A stretch of 64,000 nucleotides of DNA from Parietaria judaica (taxonomy: Eukaryota > Streptophyta > Magnoliopsida > Rosales > Urticaceae), in NCBI GenBank assembly GCA_954871525.1, contig OX940866.1, positions 35,724,521 through 35,788,520 on the forward strand. Reading direction: 5' to 3'. The translations under genes and the position numbers were made by a program. The number at the start of each line of letters is the position of its first letter. The stretch's first letter is position 1. The notes beneath the pieces are model-generated. The model did no database searches. It was given only the letters and a program-made list of their open reading frames with translations, and had not been told where the DNA came from. This document shows positions 54,455-64,000 of this stretch, piece after piece.

Positions 54455-55431
54455 TGTTTCGCAAATTAGGTTATTTTTAGACTAATCTTAACCTAATGAG
54501 GATGCTATATAAGGGGATCATAAAGAGGGATTAAAGGGACGAATTTTGGATGAGAAAAACATCACAAGAGGCTAGGAAACGCAAAGAACGCCAGTGGAGA
54601 TCAGGTTTTGCGAAGAAGAACGGTGGAGACGAAGATCACCTCAGAGATTCTCTCCATTAGTATCACTTTCTTTTGTTGAATTTATTTCTTCATGATGTAT
54701 CTCTTTGTGATTTGTTTATGCTCTAGATTCATCATGAGCTAAACCGTTCATAGGATTGCAATCGAAACTCACATGTAGCTTGATTTGGATTATCGTTTCT
54801 TTGATTAAAGACAATTGCTTAAGTTTGTTTATTCTATCCTTTTCTTCATGCTTTTAATTGCTTTCTCACCAATTAAATTGATTTGGTAAATCTTAGGAAC
54901 TTTGGGAAAATTAAATTTGTGTTTAGCCGTAGATAGAATGAAAGATGATCTATGATGGAAATCTTGAGTTTATATAGGATAGAAATATTCCTATGTAACA
55001 TGTGTAACCCGTTAAGAACACATGCTTAATGAATCGTTCGTAATTTGATTCACATAGGAATATAGTGGATTAGTTAAGAAAGATAACTCGAATTGAATAT
55101 TGGAAGAGTTCTATTTGATGCATTAGGGGTCTTGGTTAACAACTTGGAGCAATTTAATGATCATAGGAATGATAGGAAGAATCGGGTGAAGTGTTGAGGA
55201 ATGATTGTGATTCTATATTTCTCTATTTGTCCAAAGCTTTCAATTTTAGTTTTTATTTTTCATTCGTTATTTACTTGACCGTATTTAAATTTTATTTGTT
55301 TAGATAAAATTAAGGTGACATAAAACTAGTAATTAGAAAAATTAATAGTCACAATTCTCCGTTTGATCGACTTTTCTTATCATTATATTACTTGTTTTCG
55401 ATATGTATACTTGCGTAGAAAATCCACAACA
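54455..55431 (+). repeat. LTR-like segment inside the LINE
   Basis: It starts TGTTTCGC and ends CCACAACA, has a TATA box (gctatataagggg, 54503-54515) and the gattcatcatgagctaaac leader texture of Tat/Athila LTRs. LINE sequence lies on both sides, but several hundred bases of LINE are missing at the site and no target duplication is visible (CCAAC against GATCT). A 24-bp LINE piece (cgatggcagcccgcctttcc...) is doubled just before the left edge. This suggests a deletion and repair event rather than simple insertion. Confidence 0.6.
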
Positions 55432-55525
55432 GATCTTCATAGACTCATTGCTCGATTTTGGTGGGGGTGGTACGGATGACAAGAGGAAATAACATTGCAA
55501 AAGGTGGGAACTTCTGGCCATGACT

Positions 55526-58500
55526 GTAACGACCCATATTTTCATACTACTAGATCCTTAAGGAATGTTAGTTATTATCTTTGACTTACAAGATACATTT
55601 TCATGTGAATTGAATGTTATATTATGTGGATGTTTATATTATATTACATTGATCTTGTAATCAAAGTTATTTGGTCGGAGAACATTTCAGTGAAACATTC
55701 ATCGATGTGGGGCTGCAATAAAGCTCATAAAGATGAAAGGATAATGTCTCGTGCCAATAAGTTTCTATAAGAAACGGTATCGAGAAATATAGAAGGAAAA
55801 TATATTATATGAAAGACATTCCATCAAGAGAGAAAATAATAAGTCAAATTAGAGAAACAATAATCCATAAAAATTCCATGAACAAGTTAGGTCGGAAAAT
55901 GCGATCAAAACAAAGTGTCATAAAAGTTGACTAAAAAGTCAACTATGGCCGGAATGAATATTTCTGAGTTCCGAATGAAACAAAAAAATATCATTTTTGG
56001 AATCTACAAAAAAATTTATGGAGGATAGGTGTGTTTAAATTAAATTTCCCGTCAGGTCCCTAAACTTTTAAAAAAATTACACTTTTGCCCATAATTGCCA
56101 AAAAGTTTGCAATTATGCCCCTAATCTGATTTTTTTTTTACATTTTAAACTCACTCAATAAGTCACCACACGTTCCATTGACCCTATGAATTCTGAAATG
56201 TGAATAAATTCCCTCCTAAATTGTCTTAGTGGTCAAAACAACACTCAAGTATCATTTTGTCCTACATGCTTGGTTTTTATGGTTTCAAATGGACCAATAG
56301 AGCGCATGGCAGCAATGGTAAACCATCAAGCAACCCCTACCACTACTTAAATAATAAAAATAGGTACAATAATAGTCTTGGGCTGATTCCATGAATGGAT
56401 AGGGCAAGTATGATGACTCTTATGAATCACACTCCACCTTGAACATACAAAATTCTCTCTCACACACAAACTCATTTTTCTCTCTCTCTAGATCAGAAAA
56501 GAAACTCTCTATTAATCCCTCTATATCTCTAAGAAGCCCCAAGAACATTTCCTTGAAGAAACCCTCCAATAAGACCAACAAGATCATCATCTTTGTATCA
56601 ATTTTTCCAAGAAGAAAAAAAGGGTAAGATCACCTCTTGCATGTCGATTTCCCTAACTTTTTCTCTCTGAAATTTATGCTCATTTCTACCCCATCTTGTT
56701 GTGTGCTAAGGCCACGAAATCATGGAGAAATAATCGTGAAGATCCGATCTCAAACACTCCATTTACTCATCAAACCGAATCATTGTTCAAAGTTCTTAAG
56801 AATAGGTAAGAACACCTCTTGCATGTGGATTTCTTTCATGATCTTGATCTATGAACTTATGTTCATGATATATTATCTCATTTTAGCTCAAATCCAAGCT
56901 CACTTTGACCAAAATCGTTGTGAGGAGTACACAAGTCCCCTACCTAAGAAAAGTTCGTAACTTTGTTGAAGAACACGTTACAAGGTATAATCTTTGGATT
57001 AAAAACCCCAACTCTCTTGATGAATGTTTACTACTCTGATTGTTAATGCTTGTTTATATTTTAAACAATGCATGCATGAATGTTTTTGTGTGTTTTCATG
57101 AATGAGGTTCGAGAGCCTTATGTTTGATGATAAATGAGTTACATGCATGTTGTTGGAATTAGGGTTATGGTGAAGTCCAATTTGGTTAGGGTATTAACCC
57201 AGCCAAATCAACTCCAAAAGAAGAAATTTACATATGTATGGATAGATCTAGATGTATTATATAACATTATAAAAATTTAGGAACATCCATCATACGGTTT
57301 TTAAGATATAAGCCACGCACCATTCATGCTCCAGACTATTTTTCACTTCTAGGCAGATCTGGAAATTGAGAATTTGAACACGTTTTCATCACACTAAAGT
57401 TGTTTTAAATTTATAAAAAAATTATATGATTAAGGTATGGATCCTATAGAAGTAATCTAATTGGTTTTACTGAAAAATAATCAATGGTTAATCCGAAAAC
57501 AATTATGGAGTGAAGACATGCAAAGTCGTTTCCAGTTTTTATGAAGATTGTGATTAGTGTTGGAAAAATATTTTAAATGATGATCAAATATTTAAATAAA
57601 TATGGGATAAAAATATATGTTAATTAAGGAGCTACAACAATTAGTTTTGTTCCAAAATAATCTCTGATTGATTTTATAAAAATCACGCACCGAAGGTCGC
57701 AAACCGTTTAAAAAAAAAAAGGCAGATTTGAATGATGCTTAAGAAAAAGTATGTACAACTAAATAAATGAAAGTATCTTCTAAAATTAAAAGTAAAAAAT
57801 TATATATAGGATCAGTATGGAGCTAACAAAATTTGTTTCATGTTAAAACGAGCTTTCATTTATCGGATAAAATTTATAGAGCGATACGAGTATTTTATTA
57901 TTGGGGCAGATTGGTAATCCGAAATTAAAATGGTTTTGAATTGAAAGTACTTGAATTATTTTATGAAAATAAAACATTGAGTTGTAAGTTTAAGAACTTA
58001 TGAAAGCTAAATAAATTGATGACCATGAAGAATGCTCATACTCGATGGTGTTTCGAATTTTCAAAGTAAATGTTATGTTTTCGAATTATGAAGATACACA
58101 ACTCAAAATTTTATTGAAAGAGAATTATCAATAACAAAGTTTCATATATTTTCAAAATAAATAAAAGTATGATACTTTCATAAGTTATAAATAAGAATAC
58201 TCAATCGACCGATCGTTCGGCCGATCTTCTGGTAACTAACTTTTGATGATGATATATATTATTTAACTATAATCAAAATGATCAAAACTATTTTATCAAA
58301 TACTTAACCCATTTTGGGTAATTGATTTAAGTTTGAAAGAATTTAGGGTTTGGAATAGATGACTTGGCCGATCTATGCTATAGGTCGAACCCCTAAACGA
58401 CCTGACAAACTAGTCAACCGATCGCCAGTTAACTTATCATAACCCGATGAAAAATAATCACTTCCTAATCAGCTCGTTGAGCCGATTGGCACCTCTAGAG

Positions 58501-59940
58501 ATTAGTCGATTGTGTAATCAAAGTGTTTCCGATCGACACCATCATTGCCTTATTGATTTCTAAATAACTGGAATGAATAAGGGATGGATGTATACCTAGA
58601 TCAATAACATTATACCATAAGTACCCTAGAATTCCAACAACATAGAGTATGCATGTCAACCTCGATCCAAGAGACTGACGAGTTGTCTGGTCGGATCAAA
58701 CAGGGAAGTAGAGTGTCCATATTTACGGTAGACTGTATCTTGAAGTGCAGCGAGGACACCAGGTGAGTACAGATCTCACTACAACATGAATAATTTTAAA
58801 AAGGAAAATGGAATATGTCATGATATGAATATATGTGATGTTTGGGAGAATTGATTTCAATACGTGAATGATTGATATAAGTGATCCTCTATGGTCATTT
58901 ATATGATTACGTGGATTGATGTGAATATCATGATGTTAATGTGTCATGCCATACCAAGTAATAATATTGGATTAATGCATGATGAAGTATAATGAAACTA
59001 ATGATTTATTGAGCTTTGATTTATGCATATAGCATGTAGACATGAATAGGGTCACCTTAATTAAAAACATGACCAACGTTTTCAAAGCTCGTGTCGTGCC
59101 ACCCGATCGGGGTATAAACATGTTATGAAAGGGGCTTAAAGCCCAAGGTCCTGTTGGTTGGGGACCTTGCAACCCTCAGACCATCTGCGGTTGCGCGCAA
59201 ATGGCACGTACACATATGGGTGATCACCAGGAAAGACAGGACAAATCCCTTGAGCCACTTAAAGGAAAAGAAATAAAATGTTTTAAAAAGTAACCCAATA
59301 ATATAGCATAATTGGACATACATATATGCATGATAGACATATGTTTTGTGAGGATAATGTCTGTACTCGCTGAGCGTAAGCTCACGTTAATGTGTTCATG
59401 CTGTAGGTAAGAAACCCATAGCATGATTGTTCATGATGGGCTCGCGAAGGAATGGTGATGCGCGTTTTGGTTATGGGTCATGATGGGCAACCGCAAATGT
59501 TTCCGCATGTTTTGATAAACAAACTATTTTGACTTATGTTTTATTAACTATGAATTATGTTTGGGAGTAGACTTTATATTACCTCCCTATGTTAAGAACT
59601 TACGTAAGAAATGATTGTCTCGGGTTCATAATCCGAGTCCGCAAGTACTAAGTATCATATTAAACTTTTCTAAAATGATTTTGGTAAACTATTTAACAAG
59701 CCTTCAAGTTTTATGATATGTTTTGACGATTGTCCGATTATGGACTCTTTTAAATATGTTACGCTGAAGCGTTGATATTAAATTCTCTAAAGAAGTTTAA
59801 GACGTACGTACTAAAAAGTACAAGTGAGATGATTTTTTTTTTTAAATTATTCCTAAATTTCACAACAAATTGTTTTATTCAAAGTTAATAAAGAAAGAAA
59901 GTTTTATGTCGTAACGTTCGGCGCTAGGTCGGGTGTCACA
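55526..59940 (+). repeat. 5' LTR of the Tekay/Del-type element (4415 bp)
   Basis: The borders are TGTAACGACCC and GGTGTCACA before the primer site. No second LTR is in the window to confirm them. Internally, a block of about 180 bp is partly repeated (GGTAAGAtCACCTCTTGCATG at 56623 and GGTAAGAACACCTCTTGCATG at 56805). A cluster of CCGATC/GATCGG motifs lies at 58200-58560. No long coding frame is seen in it. Confidence 0.78.
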
Positions 59941-60074
59941 AAGTTGGTATCAGAGCGGTTTTCCTGCCATCCTACCATGCGCCATCAAAAGGTTCCTCGC
60001 AGTCCAAGTAAGTGTGTTTCATATTTTAATGACTTGTACATAAGTTAAACGTTAGACATTTAACGTGGATCACT

Positions 60075-60836
60075 ATGGCTGAACCGTCATATGTGAGGGC
60101 GGACCGAGAAGCTGGAAGAGCTTTCATGGGCATGCAACCACTATCATTCAATGGTGGTAGAGGTGGTATACTAGGAGAGTGGCTTCCCCGCATGGAGAGT
60201 ATATTCTATATTTGTCATATTGAGGCGCGACTTGCAGTACCACTCGCCACATCAATGCTGACTGGTGATGCACTCACTTGGTGGAGGAGGAGGCGTTATT
60301 CGATCAATGAGAGACACTGGTGTGAGTTTCGCTTGGCGATTAACCAGGAGTTTGAGTTCACGAACGCTGAAAAGAGGGCTCGTGAGGAGTTTGCAAGGGC
60401 GTGGAGTTCCTTACCGGGAGAAACCATGTTGGAGTACGGGGATCGTTTCTACGATGCATTCCTTGTTCAAAGGGCCGTTTCTGATGATGACCTAAAGCTA
60501 TGCATAATATTTTGGCAAGGCGTTCCCGGCCGGATTCGAAACGAAGTGGAATTCCCTCCGAGACGCCTGGACATTCGTCAATTTATGTCGAATATCGTAC
60601 ACGTTGAACAAGACCTCTCACAATCCAACAATGTACCAGCGGCCCAAGTCCCTCTAATGAACGAGGAAGAAGATCTTGAAGAGTTCGAAGAAGATAGTGG
60701 TTCCTATTGGCATGTCGAAGAACCGCCTATGGACAATGGCCCAAACCCCAATGGATTTGACCACAACGAACCTACGAGTTCCACTAGAGATGATTCTGTT
60801 GAGAGTCCCGGTACTCATCTTAGCCATGTCGGATAG
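60075..60836 (+). CDS. Extra gag-like ORF upstream of gag-pol, 253 codons, intact
   Basis: ATG at 60075 (context actATGGC) opens an unbroken frame. Residues about 20-180 read as a Retrotrans_gag-type capsid fold: MQPLSFNGGRGGILGEWLPRME, then GDALTWWRRRRYSINE, the WCEFRLAINQEFEFTNAEKRAREEFARAW block, and LEYGDRFYDAFLV. The C-terminal 70 residues are acidic and Asn/Pro-rich, with no zinc knuckle. It has the same fold type as the main Gag capsid of this element (61560-62010) but is clearly diverged in sequence. It sits between a good splice donor (60008, CCAA|GTAAGT) and a good acceptor (61236, gaattcag), so it may lie in an intron of the gag-pol transcript. Its function is unknown; a second structural or regulatory Gag is the simplest reading. 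Confidence 0.72.
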   Translation: MAEPSYVRADREAGRAFMGMQPLSFNGGRGGILGEWLPRMESIFYICHIEARLAVPLATSMLTGDALTWWRRRRYSINERHWCEFRLAINQEFEFTNAEKRAREEFARAWSSLPGETMLEYGDRFYDAFLVQRAVSDDDLKLCIIFWQGVPGRIRNEVEFPPRRLDIRQFMSNIVHVEQDLSQSNNVPAAQVPLMNEEEDLEEFEEDSGSYWHVEEPPMDNGPNPNGFDHNEPTSSTRDDSVESPGTHLSHVG

Positions 60837-61274
60837 GTGACTGCTGAAAAGTCCTACGGAGAACAGACCCGTATAAGTAGGATGTGTGTTTTTAATTATG
60901 TTTACAAACTCATGAAGATTCTAGGGTTATAGGATCATGTGAGCGGTTGTTTTGAAGAATTGCCTTTAGATGGCCTTTTTGTATGTTTGGATGCACTCGA
61001 ATGTTCAATATTGATGAACCTTATCATATTTTATGAAGATGCTATGATTTGATTAAATGAAATCCTAATGTGAAATGTTATTATTGAGAGTTATGTTGTG
61101 ATGTGAAAGTCTTTTATGACCCTTTAAGAAGATATAAAAAAATCAACGTTAAATTGAAGGATTAAGTAGAGTGAAGAATGACGAATAAAGGAAGTTCCGA
61201 GTATGTGAGTAACAAATCTTATTAACTTGAATTCAGGAACAGAACGAAAAGAAAAACTTTCTCAATAGAAGAAA
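60837..61274 (+). other. Leader between the extra ORF and main gag
   Basis: AT-rich non-coding sequence ending in a pyrimidine-poor but usable acceptor (ttgaattcag|gaac at 61235-61236), 39 bp before the main gag ATG at 61275. Confidence 0.45.
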
Positions 61275-62224
61275 ATGGAAAATCGAGGTCAAACATCTCA
61301 GAGAAGGCCGATGGGTAGGCCTGTGCCTAACAGTGATGAGCCTGTGCCTGTTACCGAGGCAATAATAAGAGATATGCGAAGGCAGCTCGATGAGCAAACA
61401 CAGGAGATACAAAGGCTGAGGAATGAATTGCGTAATAGGGGTGTTGCGGAACCGCCACAACAAGGGCAGGAGGAAGTATTCCCGCACCTCAAGAGCCTCC
61501 CCCAGTGGCCCCTAGAACGCAAGGTCCAGTCCCAGCCGCTCCTGCACCCCCTGCACTAGCTCGTGATGTTGCGGCTTCTGCTTTGCAGTACGACTTATTC
61601 GAAAGGTTTAGACATTTAAACGTCCCGGACTTCGATGGCTCCACTGACCCCTTAATGGCCGAAGAATGGATGTCAAACTTCAAGATGATGCTTGGATTCT
61701 TGAACGTTAACGATCAAGAAAAGGTACTTTGTGCCTCTTATGTCTTCAAGAAAGACGCTCGATATTGGTGGGAAACTGTGCGACTACGAAAGAATGTTGC
61801 TGAAATGACTTGGGAAGATTTCGAATCAGAGTTCAACGCGAAGTACTTCAACATCCACTCAATGAGTTCAAAGCTGAATGAGTTCAATAACCTCAAGCAA
61901 GGGAATCTTTCAGTGATCGAAGCAATCCGAAGATTCGATCAGCTTGCTCGACTTTGTCCTAGTCTTGTACCAAATGAAGCTGAAAGAGTTCGGAGAATGC
62001 TAGAAATGTTTCAGCCCTAGCTATCAATGGTCATCGACTCTGGAGATCGACCTCCAGAGATGGTCGCAGAATATGTTAACCGAGCTATTCGAGCTGAGTA
62101 TCGTCTAGCTTAATCTCGAGAACAGAGATCCAAATTTTTCAAGGAAAAGAAGGAGGAACAGAAGAAAGGGAAGTTAGTTTCGGAGGCAAGGAGTTACTCA
62201 AACTTAGCCAGTAAACCAAACCAT
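61275..62224 (+). pseudogene. Main Gag of the Tekay-type element, frameshift and two stops
   Basis: The frame from 61275 reads MENRGQTSQRRPMGRP, then a coiled-coil-like MRRQLDEQTQEIQRLRNELRNRG, and is lost near 61480-61500. In the next frame (61505 on) the capsid domain follows: LFERFRHLNVPDFDGSTDPL, YVFKKDARYWWETV, TWEDFESEFNAKYF and FDQLARLCPSLV. A TAG at 62018-62020 and TAA at 62111-62113 stand where the family usually has Gln codons. The last part is a Lys/Glu-rich linker into the zinc knuckles. Confidence 0.85.
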
Positions 62225-63259
62225 TTGGAGAAGAAGTTTGATAATAAGAGGAATATGAACTTCAGCGGACAGAATAACTTTCGATCGTCTCCAAAGAAGC
62301 TTAAGGGTAATCAAAACCCGTCCTGCTTCAAATGTGGGAAAAGTCACATGGGAGAATGCCGTGCGGGAACAAGAAATTGTCTCAAATGCGGAAAAGAAGG
62401 GCATTTCGCTAAAGAGTGTCGGAGCAATAATCAGTCAAACCAAGGTTATCAAAAGCCCCAACCACCTCGTGTCAACGCACTTTGTCTAACCGCGGGGGAA
62501 GAGCAATCAGTAGAGGCAAAAATGGAAACACCTGCTCCAACGGCTCGGATTTGTGCCTACACCCATGGTGACGCTGTCGCAGGAACTTCGAACGTGGTGA
62601 CATGTCGGCTTTATGTTGCTCACCTTGATGCATTTGTGTTAATAGATTCTGGTGCTACGCATTGTTACACGTCTCAGGCATTTGCTAAGAAATTAAATAG
62701 AGGTCGAGAGAAGAATACAACTACTTTTCGTGTCGCCCTACCCTCGGGTGGAGTGTTATTGTCTGATCATTTGGTACGTCATGTCCCAATTACCATATGT
62801 GGTCGAGAACTGCATGTAGACCTCCTTGTCATCCCTTTAAAAGACTTTGACGTAATCCTGGGGATGGACTTCCTAGGAAAGTATAATGCACTAATTGATT
62901 GTCGATCGAGGCGTGTTACGTTCCGCCTTCAAGGCAAGGATCAATTCACATTTATCGGGAAATCCCTAAGGGAACCCAAGATGATAATCAGTTACTTAAC
63001 GACAGAAAAGATGATGAACTCTGGGTGTGAAGGATTTCTTGCAGTAGTAGTTGATAAGTCTGTGGCCAATACAATAAGTCCAAGTGATGTTCCGATCGTG
63101 AGAAACTTCCTAGAAGTTTTTCCGGACGACCTCCCAGGAATTCCTCCTGATCGTGAGATTTTCTTTGAGATTGAGTTAGTACCTGGTACTTCCCCAATAT
63201 CGAAGGCGCCTTATCGCATGGCCCCCGTTGAGCTAAAAGAGCTTCAGGCCCAGCTGTAA
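62225..63259 (+). pseudogene. Zinc knuckles, protease and RT start of the Tekay-type element
   Basis: Two knuckles are visible: a shortened CFKCGKSHMGEC (one residue less than the C-x2-C-x4-H-x4-C spacing) and a regular CLKCGKEGHFAKEC. The protease core is VLIDSGATHCYTS with the later VILGMDFLGKYNALIDC. Then come VVRNFLEVFPDDLPGIPPDRE-type RT entry and SPISKAPYRMAPVELKEL. The frame ends at TAA 63257-63259 in the LqaqLeeLLDKG region, where the family has Glu; reading continues in the same frame. Confidence 0.88.
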
Positions 63260-64000
63260 GATCTGCTAGATAAGGGGTTCATTAGACCGAGTCACTCACC
63301 ATGGAGAGCCCCTGCGCTATTTGTGAAGAAGAAGGATGGCACTTACCGGATGTGCATCGATTATCGTGAACTAAACAAAGTTACAGTGAGGAACAAATAT
63401 CCATTACCAAGGATAAATGACTTGTTCGACCAGTTAAAAGGTGCGTTAGTCTTTTCTAAGATTAACTTGCGATCAGGCTACCATCAGTTAAAGATCAAGG
63501 AACGCGATATTCCAAAAACTGTTTTTCGCACGCGTTATGGCCATTATGAATTCCTGGTAATGTCATTTGGCCTGACAAATGCACCTGCGGCGTTCATGGA
63601 TCTGATGAATCGAGTTTTCAAGGAATATTTGGACAAATTTGTCATTATTTTTATTGACGACATCCTCATATATTCTAGGGATGAAAATGAGCATGAGGTT
63701 CATTTAGAGTTGGTCCTAAAGAAATTAAGGGAACAAAAATTGTTCGCCAAATTCTCTAAGTGTGAGTTTTGGCTAAACAAGGTCCATTTTCTTTGACACG
63801 TTGTTTCAGCCGAAGGGATCTCTGTTGATCCAGCAAAGATAGAAGTCGTAAGCAGCTGGAAGGCACCTAAAAGCGTAACAGAGATACACAGTTTCTTAGG
63901 ACTGGCCGGATACTGTCGAAGATTTGTGGAAGGATTCTCGAAGTTAGCCGCACCTCTTACGAATTTGACTCGTAAGGGGAAGAAATATGAATGGACAGAG
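63260..64000 (+). pseudogene. Reverse transcriptase of the Tekay-type element, cut by TGA and by the window end
   Basis: RT blocks are [37 protein letters not shown] (the usual first catalytic Asp of KIDLRSGY is Asn here), [17 protein letters not shown] and [17 protein letters not shown] at 63794-63796 replaces the Gly of FLGHVVS. After it, the same frame reads [18 protein letters not shown] and [19 protein letters not shown] up to base 64000. The K-I-N-L change would by itself disable catalysis. Confidence 0.9.

Larger units (their letters stand above)
49440..55525 (+). mobile_element. L1-type LINE, broken and interrupted by two LTR segments
   Basis: The LINE coding frame starts near 49452 with the plant L1 endonuclease opening (WNARGLCNPRATARL) and runs through RT to about 51588. 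It resumes at 54332-54454 (SGQMVNMDKSVMCCSSN), and again at 55432-55525 (LHRLIARFWWG ... DKRK). A solo LTR fills 51589-54331 and an LTR-like segment fills 54455-55431. ORF1 and the 5' end are missing. The Tekay element starting at 55526 cuts it again, so its 3' end may lie outside the window. Confidence 0.87.
55526..64000 (+). mobile_element. Tekay/Del-type Ty3/gypsy element with a 4.4-kb LTR, 3' part outside window
   Basis: The 5' LTR runs 55526-59940 (TGTAACGACCC ... GGGTGTCACA), followed by a Met-tRNA primer site (ttggtatcagagcgg). Then come an extra gag-like ORF (60075-60836), gag with two zinc knuckles, protease and RT up to the window end. Very long LTRs, the TGTAACGaCCC start and the IDSGATH / VILGMDFL / VFPDDLPGIPP motifs fit the chromoviral Tekay/Del group. 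The expected target copy on the left is ATGAC. Gag-pol carries at least four stops and one frameshift. Confidence 0.88.

Noticed and set aside
54186..54485. 99-codon frame taken as a gene
   Set aside because: It is a chimera of LTR end, target duplication and LINE remnant. Only the LINE part (SGQMVNMDKS) is meaningful, and it is included under the LINE.
1..64000. Endogenous caulimovirus or other viral genome
   Set aside because: All RT regions sit in clear Ty3/gypsy, Ty1/copia or LINE contexts with LTRs or LINE endonuclease. No movement protein or viral coat motif was seen.
1..64000. tRNA, rRNA or snRNA genes
   Set aside because: None recognised by eye. The tggtatcagagc segments are primer-binding sites copied from tRNA ends, not tRNA genes. 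tRNAscan-SE and Infernal would settle this.

Overview
The window is nuclear DNA of a flowering plant, most likely a eudicot. The evidence is a spliced SFSWAP-type splicing-factor gene, three STIG1-type cysteine-rich protein genes or gene remains, and plant-specific transposons (Tat, Tekay-like and Reina-like Ty3/gypsy, Ty1/copia, L1-type LINE, Emigrant/Lemi-type pogo, hAT). Only two genes look intact: the SFSWAP homologue (8592-12209, minus, four coding exons) and one STIG1-like gene (17061-17525, plus). A second STIG1-like gene (40178-40616, minus) has an intact 16-Cys domain and a TATA box, but one frameshift behind its signal peptide. A third (47630-48609, minus) is dead: a solo LTR with a perfect 5-bp target duplication sits in its coding sequence. 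No bacterial-type feature, tRNA or rRNA was seen.

Layout. 1-8225: 3' part of a Tat-type Ty3/gypsy element with broken gag-pol and, on the opposite strand between pol and the 3' LTR, a multi-exon ORF of the 'putative gypsy type transposon' (Transposase_28) kind. 8592-12209: SFSWAP gene. 12424-13210: non-autonomous hAT element with 8-bp TSD. 13.2-17.0 kb: AT-rich spacer with (TA)n tracts and a small MITE. 17.06-17.5 kb: STIG1-like gene. 20272-26192: pogo/Lemi-like transposon split by a three-LTR copia element (20418-24193). 26.5-26.9 kb: 30-bp minisatellite. 28297-30444: a second pogo/Emigrant-type element, host to a 1.5-kb non-autonomous LTR element. 31.8-32.7 kb: possible Helitron. 33.3-34.4 kb: CACTA-like subterminal repeats. 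34683-39002: young gag-protease-only LTR element. 40.2 kb: STIG1-like. 41425-46418: Ty3/gypsy element with matching 5-bp TSDs. 47.6-48.6 kb: STIG1-like pseudogene. 49.4-55.5 kb: LINE interrupted by a 2.7-kb solo LTR and a 1-kb LTR-like segment. 55526-64000 (window end): Tekay/Del-type element with a 4.4-kb 5' LTR, an extra gag-like ORF upstream of gag-pol, and a broken gag-pol.

How it works together: nesting order is readable from target-site duplications. Copia lies inside pogo, a non-autonomous LTR element inside an Emigrant-type element, solo LTRs inside a STIG1 gene and a LINE, and the Tekay element at the end of the LINE. Most coding mobile elements are dead by point stops and short duplications. 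The exceptions with open frames are the 782-codon gag-protease ORF, the 253-codon extra gag-like ORF, and the antisense Tat ORF. These are the most interesting objects in the window. All identifications come from reading translations and motifs; no database search was run.
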